Shown here: positions 28,729 to 37,098 of the stretch, piece by piece
Numbering within the stretch: the stretch's first letter is position 1
Layout: each line of letters begins with the position of its first letter
Assembly (NCBI RefSeq): GCF_000419605.1
Contig: NZ_ATTI01000001.1
Span: 3,568,501-3,632,500 of the forward strand
From: Sphingomonas phyllosphaerae 5.2
GTDB taxonomy: Bacteria > Pseudomonadota > Alphaproteobacteria > Sphingomonadales > Sphingomonadaceae
Reading direction: 5' to 3'
Length of the DNA stretch: 64,000 nucleotides
Translations under genes and position numbers: made by a program
Notes under the pieces: generated by a model
Databases searched by the model: none
What the model saw: the letters and a program-made list of their open reading frames with translations, nothing else
Told to the model about the DNA's origin: nothing

Positions 28729-29442
28729 GTGCGGTTGAACGCGCGCGGATGGATGCGGCTGGCGGCGCTGGCCGCGGCGCTGCTCGTCGCGCTGGCGCTG
28801 CACGGAAGCTGGCGACTTGTGCGCGCGCGCTCGCCATGGCCGCGGCACTTCCTCGGCTGGGTCGCGCGGATCGTCGGCGCGCGGGTACGGGTGCGGGGCA
28901 CGCCGCTGACGCACGACGCGGTGCTGCTGGCGAACCATCTCAGCTGGATCGACATCCCGGCGCTGGCAGGCGCGAGCGGCGCGGCGTTCGTCGCCAAGGC
29001 CGAACTGCGTGAGACGCCGCTGGTCGGGTGGCTGTGCACGCTCAACCACACGCTGTTCGTAAAGCGTGGCGACCGGATGGGCGTCGAGGCGCAGGTCGCC
29101 AGCCTGCGCGCGCAACTGGCCGGGGCGCAGCCGGTGACGATCTTTCCCGAGGGCACCACCGGGGACGGCGTGACGCTGCTGCCGTTCAAGGCCGGGCTCC
29201 TCGCCGCCCTTGTCCCGCCGCCGCCAGCGGTCCGCGTGCAGCCGGTGCGGATCGACTATGGCGCGGCGACCGCCGAACTGGCGTGGGTCGGCGACGAGCA
29301 TGGCGCGGCACACGCCGCGCGCGTGCTGGGCCGGCGCGGTACGTTCGTGGTGACGCTGCACTTCCTCGAACCGTTCACGCCGGCCGGCGACCGCAAGGCG
29401 ATCGCCGCCGCGGCCCGGGCGCGGATCGAGGCGGCGCGATGA
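28729..29442 (+). CDS. plsC: 1-acyl-sn-glycerol-3-phosphate acyltransferase (PlsC/LPLAT family)
   Basis: Membrane-associated acyltransferase making phosphatidic acid from lysophosphatidic acid. 237 residues. Catalytic motif NHLSWID (the H-x4-D block; His then Asp) near residue 66, the FVKRGDR block, and FPEGTTGDG near 140 are in family order. One N-terminal hydrophobic helix (AALAAALLVALALHG) anchors it. The start is GTG at 28729. The stop overlaps the cytochrome c start by 4 bp, so these two are coupled. Confidence 0.9.
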   Translation: MRLNARGWMRLAALAAALLVALALHGSWRLVRARSPWPRHFLGWVARIVGARVRVRGTPLTHDAVLLANHLSWIDIPALAGASGAAFVAKAELRETPLVGWLCTLNHTLFVKRGDRMGVEAQVASLRAQLAGAQPVTIFPEGTTGDGVTLLPFKAGLLAALVPPPPAVRVQPVRIDYGAATAELAWVGDEHGAAHAARVLGRRGTFVVTLHFLEPFTPAGDRKAIAAAARARIEAAR

Positions 29443-29864
29443 AACGGCTCGTCATCATTGCCGCCATGGTGCTGGCGGCGTGCTCGCGCGACGACAGCGC
29501 GGAGCGGCGCGCACGGCTGCCGCAGAACCCGACGCTTGCACAGCTGATGCACGTCGCCGACGCGAAGGCGGGCGCGCGACGCTTCGGACAGTGTGCGGCG
29601 TGCCATTCGATCGCGGCAGGCGGCGCGGATCGTAACGGGCCTAACCTGCACGGCGTGTTCGGCGCGGCGATCGCGCAGAACCGGCCGCGATTCGGCTATA
29701 CCGATGCGTTGCAGGCGCAGCGCGGCGTCTGGGACGAGCGACGGCTCGACGTCTGGCTCGCCGATCCGCGCGCGGCGGTGCCGGGGACCAGCATGGCGTT
29801 CGCAGGGGTTCGCGACCCGCTGGCCCGCGCCGACCTGATCGCCTACCTCGCGACGCAACGGTGA
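29439..29864 (+). CDS. Lipoprotein-type c-type cytochrome
   Basis: A 141-residue monohaem cytochrome c. It begins with a short basic lead and a lipobox (LAAC, Cys at about residue 15), so it should be lipid-anchored on the periplasmic face. The haem motif CAACH lies near residues 51-55 (QCAACHSI), followed by GPNLHGVFG and the sixth-ligand methionine in GTSMAF, as in class I cytochromes of the c2/c550 type. Overlaps plsC by 4 bp. It has no partner oxidoreductase in the window; it may carry electrons to a terminal oxidase. Confidence 0.9.
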   Translation: MKRLVIIAAMVLAACSRDDSAERRARLPQNPTLAQLMHVADAKAGARRFGQCAACHSIAAGGADRNGPNLHGVFGAAIAQNRPRFGYTDALQAQRGVWDERRLDVWLADPRAAVPGTSMAFAGVRDPLARADLIAYLATQR

Positions 29865-29900
29865 GCGGGGCAGGCGTTCGACTTCGCTACTTCTTGTAGC

Positions 29901-29922
29901 CATGCCGGCTCCGCCCGGCATG
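29901..29922. terminator. Hairpin after the plsC-cytochrome c pair
   Basis: A perfect 8-bp stem (CATGCCGG / CCGGCATG) with a 6-base loop, 36 bp after the cytochrome c stop. No U-tract on either strand, so termination is only suggested. The rest of the 256-bp gap before miaB shows no gene. Confidence 0.35.
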
Positions 29923-30120
29923 ATGCGACAACGTACCGCAGCGGCTGCTGACCGAAGCACGGCCCGGAACTGCGCACGTCACGCCGGGCGATGCCGCTGC
30001 GGCCCGACGCTCGCGCGCGGTTCGCGTTCGTGATGCAGGCCGCGGGCGGTGACGACGACGCACCGTGGCGAGATGCTGCTGCGCTGGCCAGCCCGGCACC
30101 TTTCCGCTAAGGCACGCGGC

Positions 30121-31440
30121 ATGTCCGCCACCACCAAGACCACGCCGAAGACCTTCCACGTCAAGTCGTTCGGCTGCCAGATGAACGTCTATGACGGGGA
30201 GCGGATGGCCGAGTTGATGGCGGCCGAAGGCATGGTCGCGACCGACGACGCGAACGCCGCCGACCTGGTGGTGCTCAACACCTGCCACATCCGCGAGAAG
30301 GCGACCGAAAAGGTCTATTCGGACATCGGCCGGCTGCGCAAGCATGGCGACCCGATGATCGCGGTCGCCGGCTGCGTCGCGCAGGCGGAGGGCGAGGAGA
30401 TCGTGCGCCGCGCGAAGGTGGACGTCGTGGTCGGACCGCAGGCGTATCATAACCTGCCGAAGCTGGTCGCCGATGCCGCCGCGGGAATGCCGGCGCTCGA
30501 CACCGACATGCCGCTGGCGTCGAAGTTCGCGTCGCTGCCGGCGCGGCGCAAGGTGGCGCCGGGCGCGTTCCTGACCGTGCAGGAAGGGTGCGACAAATTC
30601 TGCACCTATTGCGTGGTGCCCTACACCCGCGGCGCGGAAGTGAGCCGCCCGTTCGCGGCGATCGTCGACGAGGCCAAGGCGCTGGTCGATGCCGGCGCGC
30701 GCGAGATCACGCTGCTGGGGCAGAACGTCAACGCCTGGACCGACGGCGACGGGCGCGGGCTGCACGACCTGATCCGCGCGCTGGACCGCGTGCCCGGCCT
30801 CGCGCGGATTCGCTACACCACCAGCCATCCTAACGACATGACGCAGGGGCTGATCGACGCGCATCGCGACGTCGAGAGCCTGATGCCGTTCCTCCACCTG
30901 CCGGTGCAGGCCGGCAGCGACCGCGTGCTGCGCGCCATGAACCGCCAGCATACGCGCGACGGCTATCTGCGGCTGCTCGACCGGATCCGCGCCGCGCGCC
31001 CAGACATCGCGCTGTCGGGCGACTTCATCGTCGGCTTCCCCGGCGAGACCGAGGCGGAATTCGCCGAGACGCTGAGCCTGGTCGACGCGGTCGGTTATGC
31101 GCAGGCGTACAGCTTCAAATATTCGCCGCGTCCCGGCACGCCTGCCGCGACGCTGAACGGGCAGGTTCCGCCGGAGGCGATGGACGAGCGGTTGCAGCGC
31201 CTGCAGGCGGCGCTGGCGCGCGACCAGGCCGCGTTCAATGCGGCGTCGGTGGGCCGCGCGTGCAGCGTGCTGATCGAGCGGCGCGGCAAGCGCGAGGGGC
31301 AATGGCTGGGCAAGTCGCCGTGGCTGCAATCGGTGCATGTCGTCGGCCCGCATGCGATCGGCGACGTGCTGGATGTCACGCTGGTGCAGGCCGGGCCGCT
31401 GTCGCTGACCGGCGAGGTGCGCGTGCGCGCCGCGGCGTAG
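30121..31440 (+). CDS. miaB: tRNA-2-methylthio-N6-dimethylallyladenosine synthase
   Basis: Radical-SAM methylthiotransferase acting on A37 of tRNAs. 439 residues. The UPF0004 domain ligands are Cys19, Cys55 and Cys84 ([22 protein letters not shown]), the radical-SAM cluster ligands are Cys157, Cys161 and Cys164 (GCDKFCTYC), and a TRAM domain ends the protein. The ATG at 30121 fits the family start; an earlier GTG would add 24 arginine-rich residues. It needs two Fe-S clusters, a link with suf and nfuA nearby. First gene of the miaB-phoH-ybeY block. Confidence 0.97.
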   Translation: MSATTKTTPKTFHVKSFGCQMNVYDGERMAELMAAEGMVATDDANAADLVVLNTCHIREKATEKVYSDIGRLRKHGDPMIAVAGCVAQAEGEEIVRRAKVDVVVGPQAYHNLPKLVADAAAGMPALDTDMPLASKFASLPARRKVAPGAFLTVQEGCDKFCTYCVVPYTRGAEVSRPFAAIVDEAKALVDAGAREITLLGQNVNAWTDGDGRGLHDLIRALDRVPGLARIRYTTSHPNDMTQGLIDAHRDVESLMPFLHLPVQAGSDRVLRAMNRQHTRDGYLRLLDRIRAARPDIALSGDFIVGFPGETEAEFAETLSLVDAVGYAQAYSFKYSPRPGTPAATLNGQVPPEAMDERLQRLQAALARDQAAFNAASVGRACSVLIERRGKREGQWLGKSPWLQSVHVVGPHAIGDVLDVTLVQAGPLSLTGEVRVRAAA

Positions 31441-31618
31441 CTTCGCCGGATCGCGGCGTTGCGCCGCGTGGGACGATCGGGGTTATGACGATTTCGGCTA
31501 TCCGCGGTGGGCATCGCCTGCCACACTTGCCCGCGATGCCATTGTGCCGTCACGCGCTGCACCTATCTCGCCCTGGCGGCGGTCCTTGCCGCGTGTCGCC
31601 CTTCTCCACAGGAGCCGC

Positions 31619-32617
31619 ATGAGCCGCAAACCCGTTCCCGCCCAGTCGGGCGAGCGTTCCCGCGTCGAGGTCGTGTTCGACCGCCCGCAACTGCTGAGCC
31701 GTCTGTTCGGTCAGTACGACCAGCACCTGGTGGCGCTGGAGAACCGGCTGGGCGTCTATATCACCGCGCGCGGCAACCGCGTCGGGCTGGAGGGCACCGC
31801 CGAGCAGGTGGCGCTGGCCCGCGACGTGCTTCACGACCTCTATGCGCGCCTGCAGCGCGGCGAGGACGTCGACAACGGCTTGGTCGACGCATCGATCGCG
31901 ATGGCATCCGAGCCGGTGCTCGACGGGATCATTTCGGCCGAGCGCAGCCCCGCGCCGTCGGTGATGATCCGCACGCGCAAGAAGACGATCGTACCGCGCA
32001 CCGCGGCGCAGGCGCATTACATGCGAGAGTTGACGACGCACGACATGATCTTCGCGCTCGGGCCTGCGGGCACCGGCAAGACCTATATCGCGGTGGCGCA
32101 GGCGGTGGCGCAGCTGATTTCCGGCAGCGTCCAGCGCCTGATCCTGTCGCGGCCGGCGGTGGAGGCAGGCGAGCGGCTCGGCTTCCTGCCGGGCGACATG
32201 AAGGAAAAGGTCGATCCGTACCTGCGCCCGCTATACGATGCGCTCTACGACTGCCTGCCCGCCGAGCAGGTCGAGCGGCGGATCGCGAGCGGCGAGATCG
32301 AGATCGCGCCGATCGCCTTCATGCGCGGGCGCACGCTGGGCGATGCGTTCGTGATCCTCGACGAGGCGCAGAACACCACGCCGGCGCAGATGAAGATGTT
32401 CCTGACCCGCTTCGGCCAGAACAGCCGCATGGTGATCTGCGGCGACCCGAAGCAGACCGACCTGCCCGGCGGCGTGGCCGCAAGCGGGCTGGCCGATGCG
32501 ACGATGCGGCTGGAAGGAGTGGAGGGCATTTCGCTGTGCCGCTTCACCGCCGCCGACGTGGTGCGCCATCCGATCGTCGGCCGGATCGTCGAGGCGTATG
32601 AGGGTGTCGATGGTTGA
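31619..32617 (+). CDS. phoH: PhoH family protein (PhoH-like ATPase)
   Basis: A 332-residue protein with an N-terminal KH-like RNA-binding region and a P-loop ATPase domain: Walker A GPAGTGKT (about residues 148-155), Walker B VILDEAQN, and the conserved PHO_H end. Its exact role is unresolved; with YbeY it is linked to RNA metabolism and ribosome quality control. The start is ATG at 31619 with a strong AGGAG 5-9 bases upstream; the in-frame ATG at 31544 would add 25 residues. The stop codon overlaps the -35 of the vapBC promoter. Confidence 0.96.
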   Translation: MSRKPVPAQSGERSRVEVVFDRPQLLSRLFGQYDQHLVALENRLGVYITARGNRVGLEGTAEQVALARDVLHDLYARLQRGEDVDNGLVDASIAMASEPVLDGIISAERSPAPSVMIRTRKKTIVPRTAAQAHYMRELTTHDMIFALGPAGTGKTYIAVAQAVAQLISGSVQRLILSRPAVEAGERLGFLPGDMKEKVDPYLRPLYDALYDCLPAEQVERRIASGEIEIAPIAFMRGRTLGDAFVILDEAQNTTPAQMKMFLTRFGQNSRMVICGDPKQTDLPGGVAASGLADATMRLEGVEGISLCRFTAADVVRHPIVGRIVEAYEGVDG

Positions 32618-32652
32618 CGGTGCGGTATATCCTTCTTAATTTCGGGATATAC
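32614..32652 (+). promoter_or_regulatory. vapBC promoter and operator overlapping the phoH stop
   Basis: TTGACG (32614-32619, sharing the phoH TGA) and TAATTT (32637-32642) with a 17-base spacer form a good sigma-70 promoter. Over it lies an 8-bp inverted repeat, GTATATCC (32625-32632) and GGATATAC (32645-32652), with a 12-base spacer. This is the expected layout for autorepression by VapB. A GGAGG ribosome binding site follows at 32653-32657. Confidence 0.75.
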
Positions 32653-32662
32653 GGAGGCGTCG

Positions 32663-32911
32663 ATGGCATCGCTCTACATCAAGGATCCCGAAGCCAATCG
32701 ATTGGCGGAACGTCTGGCCGCCGCGCGCGGACTGACCAAGACGGCGGCGGTGAAGCTGGCGCTTGCGCACGAACTGGAGCGGAACGAGCGGGTCGTTCCG
32801 TTGCGGGACCGACTCGCCGCATGGCGCAGCGCGCACCCGCTCGGCGAGCCGAGCGGGTTGACCGTAGATAAGGCATTTTATGATGCGTTGAATGACGAGG
32901 ACGAGGATTGA
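32663..32911 (+). CDS. vapB: VapB-type antitoxin (type II, PSK/Rv0623-like family)
   Basis: An 82-residue antitoxin. The N-terminal part (ASLYIKDPEANRLAERLAAARGLTKTAAVKLALA) is the DNA-binding ribbon-helix-type dimer domain of the plant-derived Rv0623 family; the acidic C-terminus (DALNDEDED) would block the toxin's active site. It neutralises VapC and represses its own promoter (inverted repeat at 32625-32652). The stop overlaps the toxin's TTG start (TTGA). It has an excellent GGAGG site 6-10 bases before ATG. The pair interrupts the conserved phoH-ybeY order. Confidence 0.92.
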   Translation: MASLYIKDPEANRLAERLAAARGLTKTAAVKLALAHELERNERVVPLRDRLAAWRSAHPLGEPSGLTVDKAFYDALNDEDED

Positions 32912-33306
32912 CCATCTTCGTCGATGCGTCGGCGGTCGTCGCCATCGTGTGTGGCGAGCCGGAGGCGGACACGTTCGCCGACGTGATCGAGGGTCATGGC
33001 GACCGCTGGTATTGTGCGATCGGCGCGTGGGAAGCCGCTCATGCGATCGCTCGGCTACGGTCGATTGATCTCCCGGCAGCGGCAGAGGCGGTGAGCCACT
33101 TCGCCTGCGAGGCCGGCTTGCGGATCATCGACATCGGGGAGCGCGAACGGGAGGAGGCGATCTCCGCCGCCGCGCGTTACGGCAAGCATTCCCGCCACCC
33201 CGCCCGCCTCAACATGGGCGATTGCTTCGCCTATGCGTGCGCCAAGACGAACGACGCCATCCTGCTCTACAAGGGCGACGATTTCTCGCATACGGACCTG
33301 GCATGA
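32908..33306 (+). CDS. vapC: VapC-type PIN-domain ribonuclease toxin
   Basis: A 132-residue PIN-domain protein. The four acidic metal-binding residues are at Asp6 (FVDASA), Glu42 (WEAAHA), Asp105 (NMGDCFAYA) and Asp124/Asp125 (YKGDDF), as in active VapC endonucleases that cut tRNA or rRNA. The start is TTG at 32908, overlapping vapB. The stop overlaps the ybeY ATG (ATGA), so ybeY translation may be coupled to the toxin. The reading frame is intact and the catalytic set complete, which argues for a functional module. Confidence 0.94.
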   Translation: MTIFVDASAVVAIVCGEPEADTFADVIEGHGDRWYCAIGAWEAAHAIARLRSIDLPAAAEAVSHFACEAGLRIIDIGEREREEAISAAARYGKHSRHPARLNMGDCFAYACAKTNDAILLYKGDDFSHTDLA

Positions 33307-33812
33307 TCCACATCGAACTGACCCGCGAAGATGCCTGGCCCGAGGATGCTTGGGAGCAGCGTGCCCTTGCCGCCGCCCGCGCGGCGATCGGGCGCACGCC
33401 GCATGGCGACCTGCTGACCACCGAGGCGCATGTCGAGGTGAGCGTCCGGCTGACCAGCGACGACGAGGTGCAAGGGCTCAACCGCCAGTATCGCGACAAG
33501 GATCGGCCGACCAACGTGCTGTCGTTCCCGATGGTACAGTCCGACCTGATCGACACCGTCTCGCAGAACAGCGACGACGGCGAGGTGCTGCTCGGCGACA
33601 TCGTGCTGGCGTACGGCGTGTGCGCGCGCGAGGCGGCGGAGCGGAACATCACGCCCGCCGATCATTTCACGCATCTGGTGGTGCATGGCTGCCTGCATCT
33701 GCTAGGATATGACCATATGACCGACGACGAGGGGGATGCGATGGAGCAGATCGAGCGCGATGCGCTTGCCGATCTGGGCATCGCCGACCCCTATCTGATT
33801 CGCGAGGATTGA
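33303..33812 (+). CDS. ybeY: rRNA maturation endoribonuclease YbeY
   Basis: Single-strand-specific metallo-RNase acting in 16S rRNA 3'-end maturation and ribosome quality control. 169 residues; zinc motif HGCLHLLGYDH near the C-terminus and the RDKDRPTNVLSFP segment in the middle are diagnostic. The ATG at 33303 overlaps the vapC stop by 4 bp. In related genomes ybeY follows phoH directly; here it follows vapBC. Followed 11 bp later by corC. Confidence 0.96.
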   Translation: MIHIELTREDAWPEDAWEQRALAAARAAIGRTPHGDLLTTEAHVEVSVRLTSDDEVQGLNRQYRDKDRPTNVLSFPMVQSDLIDTVSQNSDDGEVLLGDIVLAYGVCAREAAERNITPADHFTHLVVHGCLHLLGYDHMTDDEGDAMEQIERDALADLGIADPYLIRED

Positions 33813-33823
33813 ACTGAACGGCG

Positions 33824-34738
<915 letters not shown>

Positions 34739-35040
34739 CTCCGGCTGGCCCGGCCGATGCGATGCGATGCGGGGCCGCTCGGCGCGTAAGCCTGGGTACC
34801 GGACCCGGGCGTTGCAAATGTGACGTACATTCCGCGGACGTAAGCCGGGGCGACCGGGGAATCTCGGTCGAGCCCGCCCCGGCGACCAACCGGGTGCCGC
34901 CGGGATGGCGGCGAGGCGATCCGCCGGACCGCGCGTCTGCGATCGCGCCATTCCGCTCACGATGACGACCGCCCACGCTACCCGATCCGTCGCGACGATC
35001 GCGGTGGCGTTGCCCTGCCCGAGGCCCTACATTCGGGGTC
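34739..35040. other. 302-bp gap between corC and the sorbosone-dehydrogenase-like gene
   Basis: No convincing ORF. It contains a strong hairpin: GCCGGGGCG (34844-34852) pairs with CGCCCCGGC (34875-34883) and an inner ACCG/CGGT extension. It lacks a T-tract, so it could end the corC transcript with Rho or act as a leader for the next gene. The rest is GC-rich with no recognised site. Confidence 0.5.
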
Positions 35041-36369
35041 ATGCGCAAACACGTTCTTGCCGTCATTGGCCTGCTCGTCGCCTTGGGCGTCGCGATCTTC
35101 CTGTACCTTTCCTGGCCCGACAAGGCGCGCGTCGACATCGCGGCCGTCACCGGCGCGCGCCCGACGATCGGCGCAGCGCGCGAACAGGTCGTACCGACCG
35201 TCGAGACCGCCGACCCGATCGGCTGGAAGGCCGGTGAGGCACCGGCCGTGGCGGCTGGCCTGAAAGTCGCCGCGTTCGCGACCGGGCTCCAGCATCCGCG
35301 CTGGCTCTATCGCCTGCCCAACGGCGACGTGCTGGTCGCCGAAACCAATTCGCCGCCGCGCGAAGGTGGCGGCATCAAGGGCTGGGTGATGCGCCACCTG
35401 CTCGGCAAGGTCGGCGCAGGCGTACCCTCCGCCAACCGGATCACGCTGCTGCGCGACGCGAACGGCGATGGCGTGGCGGAGTTGAAGACGGCGTTCATGA
35501 CGGGGTTGAACTCGCCGTCGGGCATGGCGCTGCTGAACGGCCAGCTCTACGTCGCGAACACCGACGCGCTGGTGCGGGTGCCGTATCGCGACGGCGCGAC
35601 GAAGATCGACGCGAAGCCCGAGACGGTCGTCACCTATCCCGGTGGCGGCAACCATTGGTCGCGCAACGTGATCGTCGCCGAGGACGGCAAGACGTTGTAC
35701 GTCTCGGTCGGCTCGGCCACGAACATCGCCGATAACGGCCTCGACGCCGAGCGCAACCGCGCCGCGATCCTGCAGGTCTATCCCGACCAGAAGAAGTTCC
35801 GCGTGTTCGCGACCGGCATCCGCAACGCCAACGGCATGGCGCTGGTCCCCGGCACCAATCGGCTGTGGACGGTCGTCAACGAGCGCGACATGCTCGGCTC
35901 CGACCTCGTCCCGGACTACCTGACCGCGGTGGAACTGGGCGATCACTTCGGATGGCCGTGGTATTATTGGGGCGGCTATATCGACACGCGCGTCGAACCG
36001 CGAAATCCGCAATTGCAGCAATATGCGAAGCGTCCCGATTACGCGCTGGGGCCGCACGTCGCCGCATTGGGGCTGACGTTCGCGGATGGCGCCAAGCTGG
36101 GCGACCGCTTCGCGCGGGGCGCGTTTATCGGCGAGCACGGATCGTGGAATCGCAAGCCGTTGTCCGGCTACAAGGTGGTGTTCGTGCCGTTCGACGCCAA
36201 CGGCTGGCCGGTGAAGGGCGCGAAGCCGACCGACGTGTTGACCGGGTTCGTCAACGCCGACGGCGATGCGCATGGCCGGCCGGTCGCAGTGATCGTCGAC
36301 AAGGGCGGCGCGCTGCTGGTGGCGGACGATGTCGGCAATTCGATCTGGCGGGTCGGCGCAGGTAGCTGA
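35041..36369 (+). CDS. Sorbosone/glucose dehydrogenase-like beta-propeller protein (PQQ-type family)
   Basis: A 442-residue protein with an N-terminal hydrophobic signal-anchor (residues about 6-25) and a beta-propeller of the sorbosone dehydrogenase family: GLQHPRWLYRLPNGDVLVAET, GGGNHWSRNVIV, FATGIRNANGMAL, GDHFGWPWYYWGG and GRPVAVIVDKGGALLVADDVGNSIWRV. Predicted periplasmic or membrane-tethered PQQ-dependent oxidation of a sugar or aldose. No PQQ synthesis genes are nearby. It separates corC from lnt. Substrate cannot be determined. Confidence 0.88.
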   Translation: MRKHVLAVIGLLVALGVAIFLYLSWPDKARVDIAAVTGARPTIGAAREQVVPTVETADPIGWKAGEAPAVAAGLKVAAFATGLQHPRWLYRLPNGDVLVAETNSPPREGGGIKGWVMRHLLGKVGAGVPSANRITLLRDANGDGVAELKTAFMTGLNSPSGMALLNGQLYVANTDALVRVPYRDGATKIDAKPETVVTYPGGGNHWSRNVIVAEDGKTLYVSVGSATNIADNGLDAERNRAAILQVYPDQKKFRVFATGIRNANGMALVPGTNRLWTVVNERDMLGSDLVPDYLTAVELGDHFGWPWYYWGGYIDTRVEPRNPQLQQYAKRPDYALGPHVAALGLTFADGAKLGDRFARGAFIGEHGSWNRKPLSGYKVVFVPFDANGWPVKGAKPTDVLTGFVNADGDAHGRPVAVIVDKGGALLVADDVGNSIWRVGAGS

Positions 36370-36717
36370 CGTTACACCTCGGCGGAGTCTGGATCGCTCC
36401 GCTCGCCTGCATCACCTTCGCCCCCTGCGCAGGGAGGGCCCATGTCCGTCGCGTGCGGCAAGGCGGCTGAGGTAGGCTGCCGCTTTTGTGCCAGCTGAAG
36501 ATGAAGGACGACGCAGCGATCCTTCGCTGCCGCTCAAGGGGAGGGTCCGGCGGCGGTGCACGTAATCGACGGGATGTCCGAACGGTACGAACCCGACGCC
36601 AGACGTTGTTGCGAACCGGGCGAAGCAATGCGGTTCCGGACCAGCACGCTCCGGATTGCTTCGTTATGCTCGCGATGACCGACCAACGTCATCCCATCCC
36701 GCTTCGGATGCCAGCCA
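36370..36717. repeat. 348-bp gap with dispersed palindromic repeats
   Basis: No gene. At about 36418-36441 lies a copy of the repeat that flanks the GIY-YIG gene (CCCCTGCGCAGGGAGGG). At 36621-36664 a near-palindrome, CGAAGCAATGCGGTTCCGGA / TCCGGATTGCTTCG, followed by a CGTTATGCTCGCGATGACC tail, resembles the second repeat family seen at 52005-52049 and 62747-62815. Confidence 0.65.
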
Positions 36718-37020
36718 TTACGCCAGCAGCTTCGGCCCGTCCTTCTGCAGCTTTGCGCGCAACTGCTCGCCGAACATCCCGAGCAGGCCCGGCAGCTCGA
36801 ACAAGGCGTGGACGTTCCGGTCGGTCACGTCGAGCCGCACTGCGACGCGCTGGCCCATGCCCTCCACGACGAAATGCAGCGTGTCGCCGTCCCAGCGATG
36901 CTCGCTGACGTGCCCGCCGGGAATATAGCCGGCCAGCTTCTCGAACCCGCCCTCGATGCGCGTGCGTGCGCCGGCGACGCCGAGTTGATGCGGCAAGTCG
37001 ACTTCGATCGGGGTGCTCAT
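36718..37020 (-). CDS. Polyhydroxyalkanoic acid system family protein
   Basis: A 100-residue protein of the PHA_gran_rgn family (PF09650-like). Segments: TPIEVDLPHQLG at the N-terminus, GGFEKLAGYIPGGHVSEHRWDGDTLHFVVEGMGQRVAVRLDVTDRNVH and the basic C-terminus QLRAKLQKDGPKLLA. This family is named for association with PHA granules or PHA gene clusters; its biochemical role is not settled. Start ATG at 37020. Divergent from lnt. Relation to phaC/phasin 20 kb away is plausible but not shown. Confidence 0.85.
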   Translation of the reverse strand: MSTPIEVDLPHQLGVAGARTRIEGGFEKLAGYIPGGHVSEHRWDGDTLHFVVEGMGQRVAVRLDVTDRNVHALFELPGLLGMFGEQLRAKLQKDGPKLLA

Positions 37021-37098
37021 GCCATGGTTCCGTGACGTCTCATGCTGCGATGATACGCCTCGCAACCGTCATCGTCACGCCCTACGTATCGCCGTGGC

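Noticed and set aside
31485..31622. Short frames before phoH, one with a lipobox-like LAAC
   Set aside because: The LAAC frame runs on into an arginine-rich shadow of phoH, and the other 45-codon frame has no ribosome binding site; only the phoH start is well supported.
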